From positions 1,798,001 to 1,862,000 of the forward strand of contig NZ_CP120737.1 in the NCBI RefSeq assembly GCF_029581195.1: a DNA stretch of 64,000 nucleotides, in the 5' to 3' direction. The notes under the pieces are model-generated. The model was not told the origin of the DNA. It was given only the letters and a program-made list of their open reading frames with translations, and made no database searches. Positions 1 through 9,098 of this stretch are shown piece after piece. Both the position numbers and the translations under genes were made by a program. Numbering within the stretch: position 1 is the stretch's first letter; the number at the start of each line of letters is the position of its first letter. The DNA is from Solwaraspora sp. WMMD791. GTDB lineage: Bacteria > Actinomycetota > Actinomycetes > Mycobacteriales > Micromonosporaceae.

Positions 1-1
1 C

Positions 2-3000
2 CGACCCGGCCCGGAACCAGGCGACACTCCGGCACGCGGTGCCGCCGACAAGATCGCACCGGAGCTGGAGCGGTCGCTGCAGTCCGCTGGCAGCACCGAC
101 CTGTGGATCCGGTTCAGCGAGCAGGCCGACCTGTCGCAGGCCCGCCAGATCGACGACTGGACGGCCCGGGGCGAAGCGGTCGTCCACGCGCTGCGGACCG
201 CCGCCGCCACCAGCCAGACCAACGTACGGCACCTGCTCGACACCGAAGGGGTGACCTACCAGGCGTTCTGGGCGTCCAACGCGATCTACGTCCACGACGG
301 TTCGTCGTCGCTGGCCCAGGAGCTGGCGGCCCGGCCCGACGTCGAGGGCCTGTACGAGCCGGTCGAGTACCAGCTGATCGACCCGGCGCCGGGCACACCC
401 ACCGCCGACGAGCCGACCCGGAGCAGCACAGCGGACGACGCCGTCGAATGGGGTGTCGCCAACATCAACGCCGACGACGTGTGGGACCAGTACGGCACCA
501 AGGGTGCCGGCATCACCGTCGCCAACCTCGACACCGGCGTGCAGTTCGACCACCCGGCGCTGGTCGCCAGCTACCGGGGCAACCTCGGTGACGGCACGTT
601 CGACCACGACTACAACTGGTTCGACGCCGACAGCGTGTGCGACGCGGCACCGTGTGACCGGGGCACGCACGGCACCCACACGATGGGCACGATGGTCGGC
701 GACGGCGGCCCGGGCAACCGGATCGGGGTCGCCCCCGAAGCCACCTGGATCGCGGCGAACGGCTGCTGCCCGAGCGACGCCGCGCTGGTCGCCTCCGGCG
801 AGTGGTTGCTGGCCCCGACCGACCTCGCCGGGCAGAACCCGGACGCGGGCAAGCGGCCACACGTGATCAACAACTCGTGGGGCAGCCGGGCACCGTCGAT
901 GGATCCGTTCATGGAGGACGTGATGACGGCGTGGGACGCCGCCGGCATCCTCGGCATCTGGTCCAACGGCAACAGTGGCTCGCTGGGCTGCCAGTCCAGC
1001 GGCTCTCCCGGTAGCCGAACGATCAACTACTCGGTCGGCGCGTACGACGCCGACAACCGGATCGCCGCCTTCTCGGGCCGGGGACCCGGCCAGGACGGCG
1101 AGTTCAAGCCGAACATCGCCGCCCCCGGGGTCGCGGTCCGTTCCTCCGGGCCGGGCAGCAGCTACTACACCGACGACGGCACCTCGATGGCGTCGCCGCA
1201 CGTCGCCGGCGCGGTCGCGCTGCTGTGGTCGGCCGCGCCGTCGCTGATCGGCGACACCGACGCCACCCGGGAGTTGCTGGACCGTACCGCGATCGACACC
1301 GCCGACCCGCAGTGCGGCGGCACCGGCGCCGACAACAACGTCTTCGGCGAAGGCCGCCTCGACGCGCTGGCGCTGCTGGAAGCGGCACCGGTCGGTGACA
1401 CCGGCACCCTGACCGGCACCGTCACCGACGCCGCCACCGGCGCGCCGGTCGAGGGCGCCACCGTCACCATCGACACCGAGCCGGCCCGCGAACGGACCAC
1501 GGCGGCGGACGGCTCCTACTCGGCCCGGCTGACCGTCGGCACCTACCCGGTGACGGTCACCGCGTTCGGCTACGCTCCGCAGACCGCCGAGGCGACGATC
1601 ACCGCCGGCGGCGCGACCACCGTCGACGTGGCGCTGACCGCGCTGCCGAGCGTGACGCTCAGCGGTCTGGTCCGCGACGGCTCCGGCCACGGCTGGCCGC
1701 TGTACGCCAAGGTCAGTGTCGACGGCACCGACGTCGACACGTTCACCAACCCGTTCACCGGCCGCTACCAGTTGGCCCTGCCCGCGCACGCGGCGTACAC
1801 GCTGGTGGTCGAACCGCAGTACGACGGCTACGGCACCGTCGAACAGGCGGTCGAGCTGCGCGGCGGCAACCGGACCGTGGACGTCGCCGCGACGGTGGAC
1901 CGGTGCGGGACCGCCCCGGGCTACGCGTTCTCCGCCGGCATCGGCATCCTCGGCGACGACGCCGGTCAGCTCGGCGGCTACCTCGACGAGCAGGGTGTGC
2001 CGACCACCGAGGTCGACTGGGACACCGACGTCACCGGCTACGACGCGATCATCGTCAACCGGCCGAGCAACCCGGGCCAGGAGACGTTCCTGCGGTTCCT
2101 GGCCGACACCGACGCCGCCGGCGTCGGCGTGCTGTTCCTCGACACCTGGTCCAACGTGGGCGGCAACGGCATCTACATGCTCAGCCAGTACACCGGCAAC
2201 CCGGGTACCCGCAGCAGCGGCATCGTCTACGACACCGAGGGTGACCTGTCCTACCAGGTGATGCAGGAGCACCCGGTGGTCGCCGGCTTCCCGCTCGGCG
2301 GGCGGATCGCCTTCGACGAGACGGCGAACTACTCCAAGTACTACGGCTTCTTCGACGCCTGGGGCGGCGACGGCCGGATGGTGATCGCCAACGCGGTCAC
2401 CTCGGAGGTCGGCACCGTCGGGGTCGGCATCGGCGTGCAGCAGCGGGCGAACAACCGGCACGTGCTGCTGTCGATGCACGCGGCCAGCTACAACACCGGA
2501 CCGGCGATCTGGCACGACGACAGTGCCCGGGTGTTCCGCAACGCGGTCGACTGGATCGCCGAGACCGAGTTCGAGTGCCTCGTGGTCGACGGTGGCCTGG
2601 TCGCCGGCTTCGTCCGGGACGCCAATACCGGCACCGGGCTGGTGGGTGCGCAGGTCACGCCGGTGGACCGGGTCGGCGCGGGCACCCGTACCGTCGCCAC
2701 GCCGACGGACCCGGGGATCGACGACGGGTTCTACGCGCTGTTCTCCCCCGCCGGCCGGCACCGCATCACCGCCTCGGCGAACCAGTACGCGCCGCTGACC
2801 CGGTGGGCCGACGTCGCCGAGAACTGGACCACCCGGCACAACTACAACCTGGCCGCCGGCCAGCTGACCGTCACCGGGGCACCGGTGCAGGCGACGGTAC
2901 CGCTGGGCGGCACGACCACGGCCACCGTCACCGTGACCAACACCGGCGGCGCGCCGGCCGAGGTGGAGCTGGCCGAACGAGCCGACGACTTCGAGATCGC

Positions 3001-4531
3001 CCGCGCCGACGGCACCCGGGTCGGTTCCCGGGCACTCGCGTCGGCACCGGGCGCGCCGGTGCGCACCGTCGCGGTCGACGTACCGATCGAGCAGTTGGCC
3101 GGCGCGGACCCGGCGGCGGCGTTCGGGCCGGCCGCCGCGCCGGTGGCGACCGGCGTCCCCGCTCCGGCCACCGCACCGTGGCTGAACCTGCCGAGTCTGC
3201 CCCGCACGGTGATGGACAACAGCGCGGTCACCGTCGACGGCAAGCTGTACTCGTTCGGCGGATCCAGCAGCTCGACGTTGGCGGAGGTGTACGTCTTCGA
3301 CCCGGCCGCCCAGACCTGGACCCGGCTCGCCGACATGCCCAACGGTGCCCGCAGTCAGGCCGCCGAAGGGGTGATCGACGGCAAGGTCTACCTGGTCAGC
3401 GGCTGGAGCGCGCTGAACACCGACACACTGATCTTCGACCCGGCCAGCGGCGAATGGAGTACGGGCGCCGACGTGCCGGCCGCGTCGGCCGCCGCCGGCT
3501 CGGCGGTGCTCGACGGCCAGCTGTACGTGATCGGGGGTTGCACCACGACCAACTGCACGCCGAACACCGACCAGGTGTTCCGCTACGACCCGCGCGGCGA
3601 CAGCTGGGAGACCGTCGCCCCGTACCCGGTGCCGATCGGCTGGCAGTCCTGCGGTGCGGTCGCCGGACGGGTCATCTGCGCCGGCGGGCTGTCCAACAGC
3701 CAGCCGGTGACCGCCAGCTACTCCTACGACCCGACCGCCGACGCCTGGACGCCGGTGGCGGACCTGCCGGTGAACCTGTGGGGCTCGGCGTACCACAGCG
3801 CCGACAACCGGCTGCTGATCTCCGGCGGCGGCACCGGCCTTCAGGCGATCACCAACCAGGGGTACGCCTACGACCCGGTCACCGACGCGTGGTCGAGCCT
3901 GCCGGCGGCGAACAGTCCCGGTTTCCGGCCGGGCAGCGCCTGCGGGCTCTACCGGGTCGGCGGCTCGTCGGTCGCCGGTTTCCAGCCGACGGCCACCGTG
4001 GAGCTGCTGCCCGGCTTCGACCAGTGTGGGTCGACGCAGGACACCGCATGGTTGACGGTGGACCCGGCTACCGCGACGATCGCCCCGGGCGAGCAGGTCA
4101 CGGTGACCGTGACGGTGCAAGCCGACGTGGCCCAGCCGGGCACCTACACCAGCAGCGTCGCCGTCTTCGAGGACACCCCGTACGCGGTCGACGCGGTGCC
4201 GGTGACGATGACGGTCACCCCACCGGACACCTGGGGCAAGATCACCGGTACGGTCTCCGCCGTCGGCTGCGACGGCGACCGGACCCCGGTCACCGGGGCG
4301 ACGGTGCAGCTGAGCACCTGGACGATGGAGCTGCCGCTGGCCACCGGCACCGACGGCGGCTACGCCCACTGGCTCGACCACCGGCACAACCCGGTCACGA
4401 TGATCGTGGCCAAGGACGGCTACATGCCGCAGACCCGCCAGACCCAGATCACCGCCGGTGGCGTACGGGTCGAGGACTGGGCGCTGCGTCAGGTGTGTGG
4501 CCGGTCGGCGGGGGTGTTGGAGACCAGCTGA
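2..4531 (+). CDS. Secreted subtilisin-like (S8) protease with kelch and CarboxypepD_reg-like domains, 5'-partial
   Basis: Extracellular serine endopeptidase. The frame is open from base 2, so the start codon and signal peptide lie before the window. The triad is visible: Asp codon at 530 (LDTG), His at 668 (GTHGTHTMG) and Ser at 1184 (GTSMASPHVAG); the catalytic domain spans about 440-1380. After it come two carboxypeptidase-regulatory-like beta domains (about 1405-1880), a Rossmann-like segment starting near GILGDD (1920-2560), a third regulatory-like beta domain (2590-2860), a kelch propeller of roughly five repeats with YDP...W cores (3190-4010), an Ig/BACON-like module and a final beta domain (4235-4490). 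The C-terminal modules probably bind cell-surface or extracellular ligands; the substrate is unknown. It is convergent with the next gene across a strong hairpin. Family assignment is firm; the naming of the accessory modules is inference from repeat patterns. Confidence 0.93.
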   Translation, partial: RPGPEPGDTPARGAADKIAPELERSLQSAGSTDLWIRFSEQADLSQARQIDDWTARGEAVVHALRTAAATSQTNVRHLLDTEGVTYQAFWASNAIYVHDGSSSLAQELAARPDVEGLYEPVEYQLIDPAPGTPTADEPTRSSTADDAVEWGVANINADDVWDQYGTKGAGITVANLDTGVQFDHPALVASYRGNLGDGTFDHDYNWFDADSVCDAAPCDRGTHGTHTMGTMVGDGGPGNRIGVAPEATWIAANGCCPSDAALVASGEWLLAPTDLAGQNPDAGKRPHVINNSWGSRAPSMDPFMEDVMTAWDAAGILGIWSNGNSGSLGCQSSGSPGSRTINYSVGAYDADNRIAAFSGRGPGQDGEFKPNIAAPGVAVRSSGPGSSYYTDDGTSMASPHVAGAVALLWSAAPSLIGDTDATRELLDRTAIDTADPQCGGTGADNNVFGEGRLDALALLEAAPVGDTGTLTGTVTDAATGAPVEGATVTIDTEPARERTTAADGSYSARLTVGTYPVTVTAFGYAPQTAEATITAGGATTVDVALTALPSVTLSGLVRDGSGHGWPLYAKVSVDGTDVDTFTNPFTGRYQLALPAHAAYTLVVEPQYDGYGTVEQAVELRGGNRTVDVAATVDRCGTAPGYAFSAGIGILGDDAGQLGGYLDEQGVPTTEVDWDTDVTGYDAIIVNRPSNPGQETFLRFLADTDAAGVGVLFLDTWSNVGGNGIYMLSQYTGNPGTRSSGIVYDTEGDLSYQVMQEHPVVAGFPLGGRIAFDETANYSKYYGFFDAWGGDGRMVIANAVTSEVGTVGVGIGVQQRANNRHVLLSMHAASYNTGPAIWHDDSARVFRNAVDWIAETEFECLVVDGGLVAGFVRDANTGTGLVGAQVTPVDRVGAGTRTVATPTDPGIDDGFYALFSPAGRHRITASANQYAPLTRWADVAENWTTRHNYNLAAGQLTVTGAPVQATVPLGGTTTATVTVTNTGGAPAEVELAERADDFEIARADGTRVGSRALASAPGAPVRTVAVDVPIEQLAGADPAAAFGPAAAPVATGVPAPATAPWLNLPSLPRTVMDNSAVTVDGKLYSFGGSSSSTLAEVYVFDPAAQTWTRLADMPNGARSQAAEGVIDGKVYLVSGWSALNTDTLIFDPASGEWSTGADVPAASAAAGSAVLDGQLYVIGGCTTTNCTPNTDQVFRYDPRGDSWETVAPYPVPIGWQSCGAVAGRVICAGGLSNSQPVTASYSYDPTADAWTPVADLPVNLWGSAYHSADNRLLISGGGTGLQAITNQGYAYDPVTDAWSSLPAANSPGFRPGSACGLYRVGGSSVAGFQPTATVELLPGFDQCGSTQDTAWLTVDPATATIAPGEQVTVTVTVQADVAQPGTYTSSVAVFEDTPYAVDAVPVTMTVTPPDTWGKITGTVSAVGCDGDRTPVTGATVQLSTWTMELPLATGTDGGYAHWLDHRHNPVTMIVAKDGYMPQTRQTQITAGGVRVEDWALRQVCGRSAGVLETS

Positions 4532-4600
4532 CGCGCTGGTGACCAGCTGACCCGTGAACCGGCTCACCGCTCGGTGACCCGTCGACGGTGAGCCATCTGA

Positions 4601-4635
4601 GCGTACGCCCCGAGGTGACCCCTCGGGGCGTACGC
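4601..4635. terminator. Bidirectional hairpin between convergent genes
   Basis: A perfect 15-base inverted repeat (4601-4615 and 4621-4635) with a 5-base loop lies between the stop codons of the convergent subtilase and SGNH hydrolase genes. There is no U tract, as is common in actinomycetes. A weaker dyad (ggctcaccg / cggtgagcc, 4561-4594) precedes it. Confidence 0.75.
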
Positions 4636-4647
4636 CGTGCGGTGGGC

Positions 4648-5775
4648 TCAGCTGACGACGCAGCTCGCCGACACTGCGGTGCTGCCGTTGCCGGAGGCCA
4701 GGAAGCCGAAACTGGCCGAGCCACCGGCCGGCAGGCTGCCGTTCCAGCTCACGTTGCGGGCGGTGACCGCCGCGCCGGTCTGGCTGACGGTGGCGTTCCA
4801 CGCCTGGTTGACCTGCTGGCCGCCGCCGAGGGTGAGCGTAGTGGTCCACGCCGTCGTCGCCGTCGGACCGGTGTTGCGCACACTCACCTCGCCCTGGAAG
4901 CCGCCGTTCCACTGGCTGACCACCCGGTACGTGGCCGTGCAGGCCCCGCCGGTCGGCGGCGGCGTCGTCGGGACGACCGTCGGCGTCGGGGTGACTGGCG
5001 GGCTTACGGTCGTGCTGGGCGTCGGGTTCGGGGTGCCGGTCGCGCTCGGGGTCGGGGTCGGTGTGCCGAGGAGCCGCGCGATGGCGGGTGCGAACCGGTC
5101 GGCCATCTTGCGGAACCCGGCGTCGTTGGGGTGTACGCCGTCGCCGGTGTCGGTCGCGGCGTCGAACCCGGTCCACTGGTCCACCACCGCGACCGGTGAC
5201 CTGGCGGTGGTCAGGCCGGCCGCCCAGCCGACGATCCGGTTGTTCAGGGTGACCGTGTCCGCCGGGCAGGTGGCGCAGCCGTGGTGCGGGATGATCTGCG
5301 CGACGAGAATCTTCATGTCCGGGTTGTTCGCCCGCATCTGCCCGACCAGGGTGGTGAACGCGGCCATGATGACGTCCATCGACTGCCAGCCGCCCCACAG
5401 GTCGTTGGTCCCCAGGTGCATCACCACGATGTCCGGGTCGGCCGCGTCGAGCCACGGCGGCAGCTGGTTGTCGTTGGCGATGCCGACCGCCGAGAAGCCG
5501 CCGTGTCCTTCGTGGTCGGGGTCGTACGAGAAACCGTAGTTGCAGCTGCCGCCGTCGGAGGCGCTGCCGACGAAGTCGATGTCGGTGTGCCCGGCGCGAC
5601 GCAGCTGGTCCCAGACCAGGGCCCGCCAGCAGCCAGGACCGGCGGTGATGGAGTCGCCGAGCGGCATGATCCGCACTGGGGTGGCGGCCGAGGCAGCGGG
5701 GGCCGCCACCACCGCCAGGCCGAGGGCCATGGCGAGGGCGGCGAGCACGGCGTACACAGTGGTTCTTCGTGACAT
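4648..5775 (-). CDS. Secreted SGNH-fold hydrolase with C-terminal CBM2 module
   Basis: Secreted esterase/lipase of the SGNH family, 375 aa from the chosen ATG. This start follows a GGAAGG ribosome site and gives a clean signal peptide (MSRR, hydrophobic core, cleavage near ASA-AT at residue 31); a longer frame upstream adds 30 residues without a start signal. Block I is GDSITAG (catalytic Ser about residue 42), block III is GTNDLWG and block V is DGVHPND, which supplies the catalytic Asp and His. A Pro/Thr linker leads to about 100 residues of CBM2 type ending in a Cys-containing strand (SASCVVS), with the NxGW-like spacing of cellulose-binding modules. It probably deacetylates or de-esterifies plant polysaccharide while bound to cellulose; the exact ester is not evident. 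Confidence 0.9.
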   Translation of the reverse strand: MSRRTTVYAVLAALAMALGLAVVAAPAASAATPVRIMPLGDSITAGPGCWRALVWDQLRRAGHTDIDFVGSASDGGSCNYGFSYDPDHEGHGGFSAVGIANDNQLPPWLDAADPDIVVMHLGTNDLWGGWQSMDVIMAAFTTLVGQMRANNPDMKILVAQIIPHHGCATCPADTVTLNNRIVGWAAGLTTARSPVAVVDQWTGFDAATDTGDGVHPNDAGFRKMADRFAPAIARLLGTPTPTPSATGTPNPTPSTTVSPPVTPTPTVVPTTPPPTGGACTATYRVVSQWNGGFQGEVSVRNTGPTATTAWTTTLTLGGGQQVNQAWNATVSQTGAAVTARNVSWNGSLPAGGSASFGFLASGNGSTAVSASCVVS

Positions 5776-5889
5776 GGTCGATCCTTCCGAGGTCACACCG
5801 GTGTCGGCGGCCGCAGAAGCGGTGGCCGCCGACACGACAGACGGGGACCGTCGATGGGAGCGCACCCTCAGTTTTGTTTAGATTCCCTA

Positions 5890-7764
5890 CTAAGTCAACG
5901 ACCGGTCCTGGTCGGTGACCTGGAACCCCACCCCGGCGTCCCAGATGCGGGCGACATCCGCCTCGGTGATTCCGTACCCGGTGAACCGCTCCACCGCGAC
6001 CAGCCCCTTCTCGACCCGGTCGCGGGGCACGTCGAAGTCGAGGCCGGCGATCGCCTCGGCGACGACCGGGGCGACCTCGGTGTCACCCCACGGCTCGAAC
6101 GACTCGATCAGCTCACCCCGCTCGGCGAAGGACAACCGGGTGACCGCGTTGACGTTCCAGAACATGCTCGCCGCTCGACCCCGGACCGACGCCGTACGCA
6201 GCACCGACCCGTGGGTGCCCTCGTACCCGTTGACCTCCACCACGATCACCGCGCCGCCGGTGTCACGCACGGTCACCCAGGGACCGAGGCGACCCCCGCC
6301 GTACATCTGCCGCTCGATGTCGCCGATCGCCGTCGGTCGGGCCGGGTCGGCACCGAAGGCCCGTAGTACGTCGTCGACGGTGATGCCGGTAGCCACCGTG
6401 ACGGTGCCGGCGACCGACAGTTGACCGCGCCGGACCCAACGGTAGGCGTGCTCCGGTCGGGGCTGCCGCACCGGCTCCGGCTCACCACGCAGCCGGTGGC
6501 CCAGTCGATCGGTCCGCAGGTGTACGACCTCCGGCGCGGGCGGTGCCGGCCACACCACCAGTTCGTAGCGTTCGAACTCGTTGTCGCCGTCGTCGCGCCC
6601 CTGAGCATGTACCCGCAGCCGGTAGTCGCCGGGCCACGGCGCGGTCCGGTTACGCCGTCGCTGCCGCCACGGACCGCCACCCACGTCGGCCGCTGCCACC
6701 AGCGACGCCCGCCCCTGCGCAGCCCGCCAGCTGACCTCGACGACCTCCTCCCAGCCGGACAGCGACACCTCCTCCGGCGGCTGCGCCAACACCGCGAACT
6801 CCACCGAGACGGCGCCGTCCGCGGCACCGGTACGGACCACGACACCACCGTCGACGGCCGCGACCAGCCCGTTGCCGGCGAACGCGTCGTCGGTCACCAC
6901 GGGCAGGGCGGGTCGCGGTCCTTCCCACAGCGCGAACCGGTGACCGGTCACCTCGACCCGCTCGAAGCTGCGCATCGGCACGAACTCGTCGCGGATCCGG
7001 GCGAGCAGCGCGTCGGCGTACCCTGGCGGCATCGGTGCCCGCCGCAGAATCTCCACGGCCACGCCGAGCCCCAGCCCGACCGTCGCCACCGCCCGGTCGA
7101 CGATCGGCGGAATCCGGGCCTGGTCGACGACGGCGACGGCGGTCGCCACCGCCAGCGCGAGATGTCCGGCACCGTGCCGTGCCGCTATCGCCGCCTCGCG
7201 GTCGGAGCCGGACCTCGCACTGTCGACGTCGGACCCGTCGTCGGCTCCCGGCCCGGCCACCAGCAGCGGCGCGACGTGGGGGTGGGCCGCGAGTCGCCGA
7301 GTCAGCGCCTCGACCAGGTCGACGGTGCCTGGGCGCAACCGCTCCAACAGCGTCACCGCCGCCGGCGCCTCGCCGCCGTAACCGGTCGTCGCGAACAGGA
7401 ACTGGCCGCAGGCCGGCGGCGGGGGCAGCAGCTGCGACAGGTCCGGCACCCCGGACAGGGTGAGATCGGCGACCGTCAGCTCCAACGCGCCGAGCAGCCG
7501 TTCGGTCGGCAGGTGTCCCGGGCCGCGCAGCGCCACCAGCGCCGCCGGTTCGGCCGGCACACCGGTAGCGGTGCGAGGCGGAGCCGCAGCGACCATCCCA
7601 TTTGGGCCCCAACCGTCCCGGCCGGCCACGATCTCGTCGTCGGGCACCGCCAGCCGCCACAGCCGGGCGGCCGGGCCCGCCGGAATCCGGCCGGCGATCA
7701 GCGGTACGGCATCCCCAACCGCCCGCGCACACTCCGCTACCAGCACATCCGACAACTCGTCCAT
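5890..7764 (-). CDS. Large hypothetical protein with DUF6461-like C-terminal domain
   Basis: About 624 aa from an ATG preceded by GGGGGAG at good spacing. The open frame extends another 65 codons upstream, but that extension reads into the remains of a YoeB toxin gene, so the internal ATG is preferred. The protein is soluble-looking, without signal peptide or membrane segments. The last 130 residues (NGYEGTHG, then RAASMFWNVNAVTR) resemble the DUF6461 family of actinobacterial proteins of unknown function. The middle contains a beta-rich segment ending in ERYELVVWPAPP. No catalytic motif was recognised. It is the last gene of the minus-strand series after an APH-like kinase and a decayed toxin-antitoxin locus. 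Function unknown. Confidence 0.72.
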   Translation of the reverse strand: MDELSDVLVAECARAVGDAVPLIAGRIPAGPAARLWRLAVPDDEIVAGRDGWGPNGMVAAAPPRTATGVPAEPAALVALRGPGHLPTERLLGALELTVADLTLSGVPDLSQLLPPPPACGQFLFATTGYGGEAPAAVTLLERLRPGTVDLVEALTRRLAAHPHVAPLLVAGPGADDGSDVDSARSGSDREAAIAARHGAGHLALAVATAVAVVDQARIPPIVDRAVATVGLGLGVAVEILRRAPMPPGYADALLARIRDEFVPMRSFERVEVTGHRFALWEGPRPALPVVTDDAFAGNGLVAAVDGGVVVRTGAADGAVSVEFAVLAQPPEEVSLSGWEEVVEVSWRAAQGRASLVAAADVGGGPWRQRRRNRTAPWPGDYRLRVHAQGRDDGDNEFERYELVVWPAPPAPEVVHLRTDRLGHRLRGEPEPVRQPRPEHAYRWVRRGQLSVAGTVTVATGITVDDVLRAFGADPARPTAIGDIERQMYGGGRLGPWVTVRDTGGAVIVVEVNGYEGTHGSVLRTASVRGRAASMFWNVNAVTRLSFAERGELIESFEPWGDTEVAPVVAEAIAGLDFDVPRDRVEKGLVAVERFTGYGITEADVARIWDAGVGFQVTDQDRSLT

Positions 7765-7815
7765 CGGCAACTCCCCCGCCGCGTCGGCACAGCACATCGC
7801 CGGGAGGCTACTGAC

Positions 7816-7866
7816 CGGGTCTGACAGGTACTGGGCCCATGCTGTCGTGGTGAAAACCAGTCTCAC
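7816..7866 (-). pseudogene. YoeB-type toxin remnant (N-terminal about 17 codons)
   Basis: Reading the minus strand from the GTG at 7866 gives VRLVFTTTAWAQYLSDP, which matches the start of YoeB/Txe ribosome-dependent mRNA interferases (typical family start: basic residue, VFTxxAWxxY). The similarity then stops, and the frame runs on into the DUF6461-like gene without the rest of the toxin (normally about 85 aa, with C-terminal Arg/His/Tyr catalytic residues). It lies just downstream of a truncated YefM antitoxin in the usual order. The match is short, so the call rests mostly on context. Confidence 0.55.
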
Positions 7867-7924
7867 CCAACATCCCGTACGGCGGCTGGATCGACGAACT
7901 GCTGCTCCTGCGCGTCGCCACTTC

Positions 7925-8059
7925 TTACTCGGCGAGCGGCACGACGACGACCGGCTCATGACCTGACCGGGTGACCACGACCTCCTCGGCGTCGTTGACG
8001 ACGCTGTCGAGTTCGGCAGCCAGATTCTGCCTCGGCTGGGTGCATTTCACCGTCCGCAT
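7925..8059 (-). pseudogene. Truncated YefM/Phd-family antitoxin
   Basis: A 44-codon frame starts at ATG 8059, five bases after a GGAGG ribosome site. It encodes a protein with RQNLAAELDSVVNDAEEVVV, then TRSGHEPVVVVPLAE and TAA. This is the conserved N-terminal DNA-binding and dimerisation domain of YefM/Phd antitoxins. Full-length members continue with YESL and a toxin-binding tail to 80-90 aa; here a stop follows PLAE directly, so the toxin-neutralising half is gone. It may still be translated and could bind its own operator. It lies 48 bases downstream of the APH-like gene and upstream of the YoeB remnant. It is too short to be called by routine gene finding. Confidence 0.75.
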
Positions 8060-8107
8060 GGTCACCTCCGCAAGGACAGAAAACCGTGTCTCGAGTACCG
8101 GTTCCGA

Positions 8108-8971
8108 TCATGCCCTGCGGGCAGGCCGGTCGCGCAGCACGTCGGCGATCATGCGGTGCCCCTGGGCTTCGAACCGCTCGTCACCCACCCGGTACGCCCA
8201 CCCGGCGGTGCCGATCGCCTCGCGGACCTGGGTGCGACGCCATGCGTCGGCCGTACGCGGGTCGGTGCCGTAGCCGTCGAGGAACGCCGCTTCGAGGCCC
8301 GGCGTACGACGGAAGTCGTTGACCGCCAGCCGGGCCAAGTCGGTGTACGCGGGACGCAGCGCCGCGCGACCGAAGTCGATCACGCTGACCACGCCGCCGT
8401 CGACAAGCCAGTTGCGCGGGTGCCAGTCGCCGTGGGTGGGCACCAGGGTCGCGGTTGGCGTCGGCCAGCTGGCGATCTCGGCGCGCAACCGCCGTACCGT
8501 GTCGTCGTCGATCCGGTGCGGGCCGGCCAGCCAGGCCAGCGACCTGGCGTTCTCCCGCTGCTCGTAGTCGTCGTCGGTGACGGCGGTCTGGGCGTGCAGC
8601 ATCGCGAGCAGCCGGCCGGCCTGCCGGTGGATGTCCGGGTCGTCGGCGTACCCGCTGCCCAGTGCCAGCTCACCCGGCAGGAACCGGGTGACCAGCAGCT
8701 TCGCCTCGCTGCTGCCGTACGCCAGCGTCGGAGCGCGGCCGATGCGGGTCCACGGGCCCAGCCAGTGCCGGTGGGCGTGCAACTCGCGGGCGAGGTGATG
8801 GTCGTCGTCGCCGCCGGCCTTGACGATGAATTGTGACCCGGCGTAGCTGACCTCCAGGACGGTGGTCGACACCAGGCCCCAGCTGTGGTCCCGCTCGACG
8901 ATCGCGCCGGGCAGCCAGCGGTCCAGCAACGACCGCTGCTGCCCGGTGAGCGTGCCGAGCGCCGGGTCCAC
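8108..8971 (-). CDS. APH-family phosphotransferase (aminoglycoside/choline kinase-like)
   Basis: Predicted ATP-dependent small-molecule kinase of the aminoglycoside phosphotransferase fold, 287 aa with a GTG start. Lys51 (FIVKAGG) is the likely ATP-anchoring lysine. The Brenner motif HGDWHPRNW (His180, Asp182 catalytic base, Asn187) and the metal-binding Asp199 of VIDFGRA are intact, so the enzyme should be active. The substrate cannot be read from sequence; many actinobacterial members are homoserine, choline or antibiotic kinases. No strong ribosome site is seen before the start. It heads the short minus-strand series that continues into the decayed YefM-YoeB locus. Confidence 0.85.
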   Translation of the reverse strand: MDPALGTLTGQQRSLLDRWLPGAIVERDHSWGLVSTTVLEVSYAGSQFIVKAGGDDDHHLARELHAHRHWLGPWTRIGRAPTLAYGSSEAKLLVTRFLPGELALGSGYADDPDIHRQAGRLLAMLHAQTAVTDDDYEQRENARSLAWLAGPHRIDDDTVRRLRAEIASWPTPTATLVPTHGDWHPRNWLVDGGVVSVIDFGRAALRPAYTDLARLAVNDFRRTPGLEAAFLDGYGTDPRTADAWRRTQVREAIGTAGWAYRVGDERFEAQGHRMIADVLRDRPARRA

Positions 8972-9098
8972 AGCCCCGGATCATACGGCCGGGCGCGCTG
9001 CCGAGTTCCAGTTGATGGCGGTCTCGTTGGCCGACCAGGCTTCCCGGTTGTCGGCGCAGCACAACCCGCGGCGCACAACCATGCAGATTGCCGGCTTG

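Noticed and set aside
2575-4542. Long alternate frame (655 codons) inside the subtilase gene
   Set aside because: It is a high-GC shadow: Arg/Gly/Pro-rich, no domain, and the overlapping frame encodes a recognisable kelch protein.
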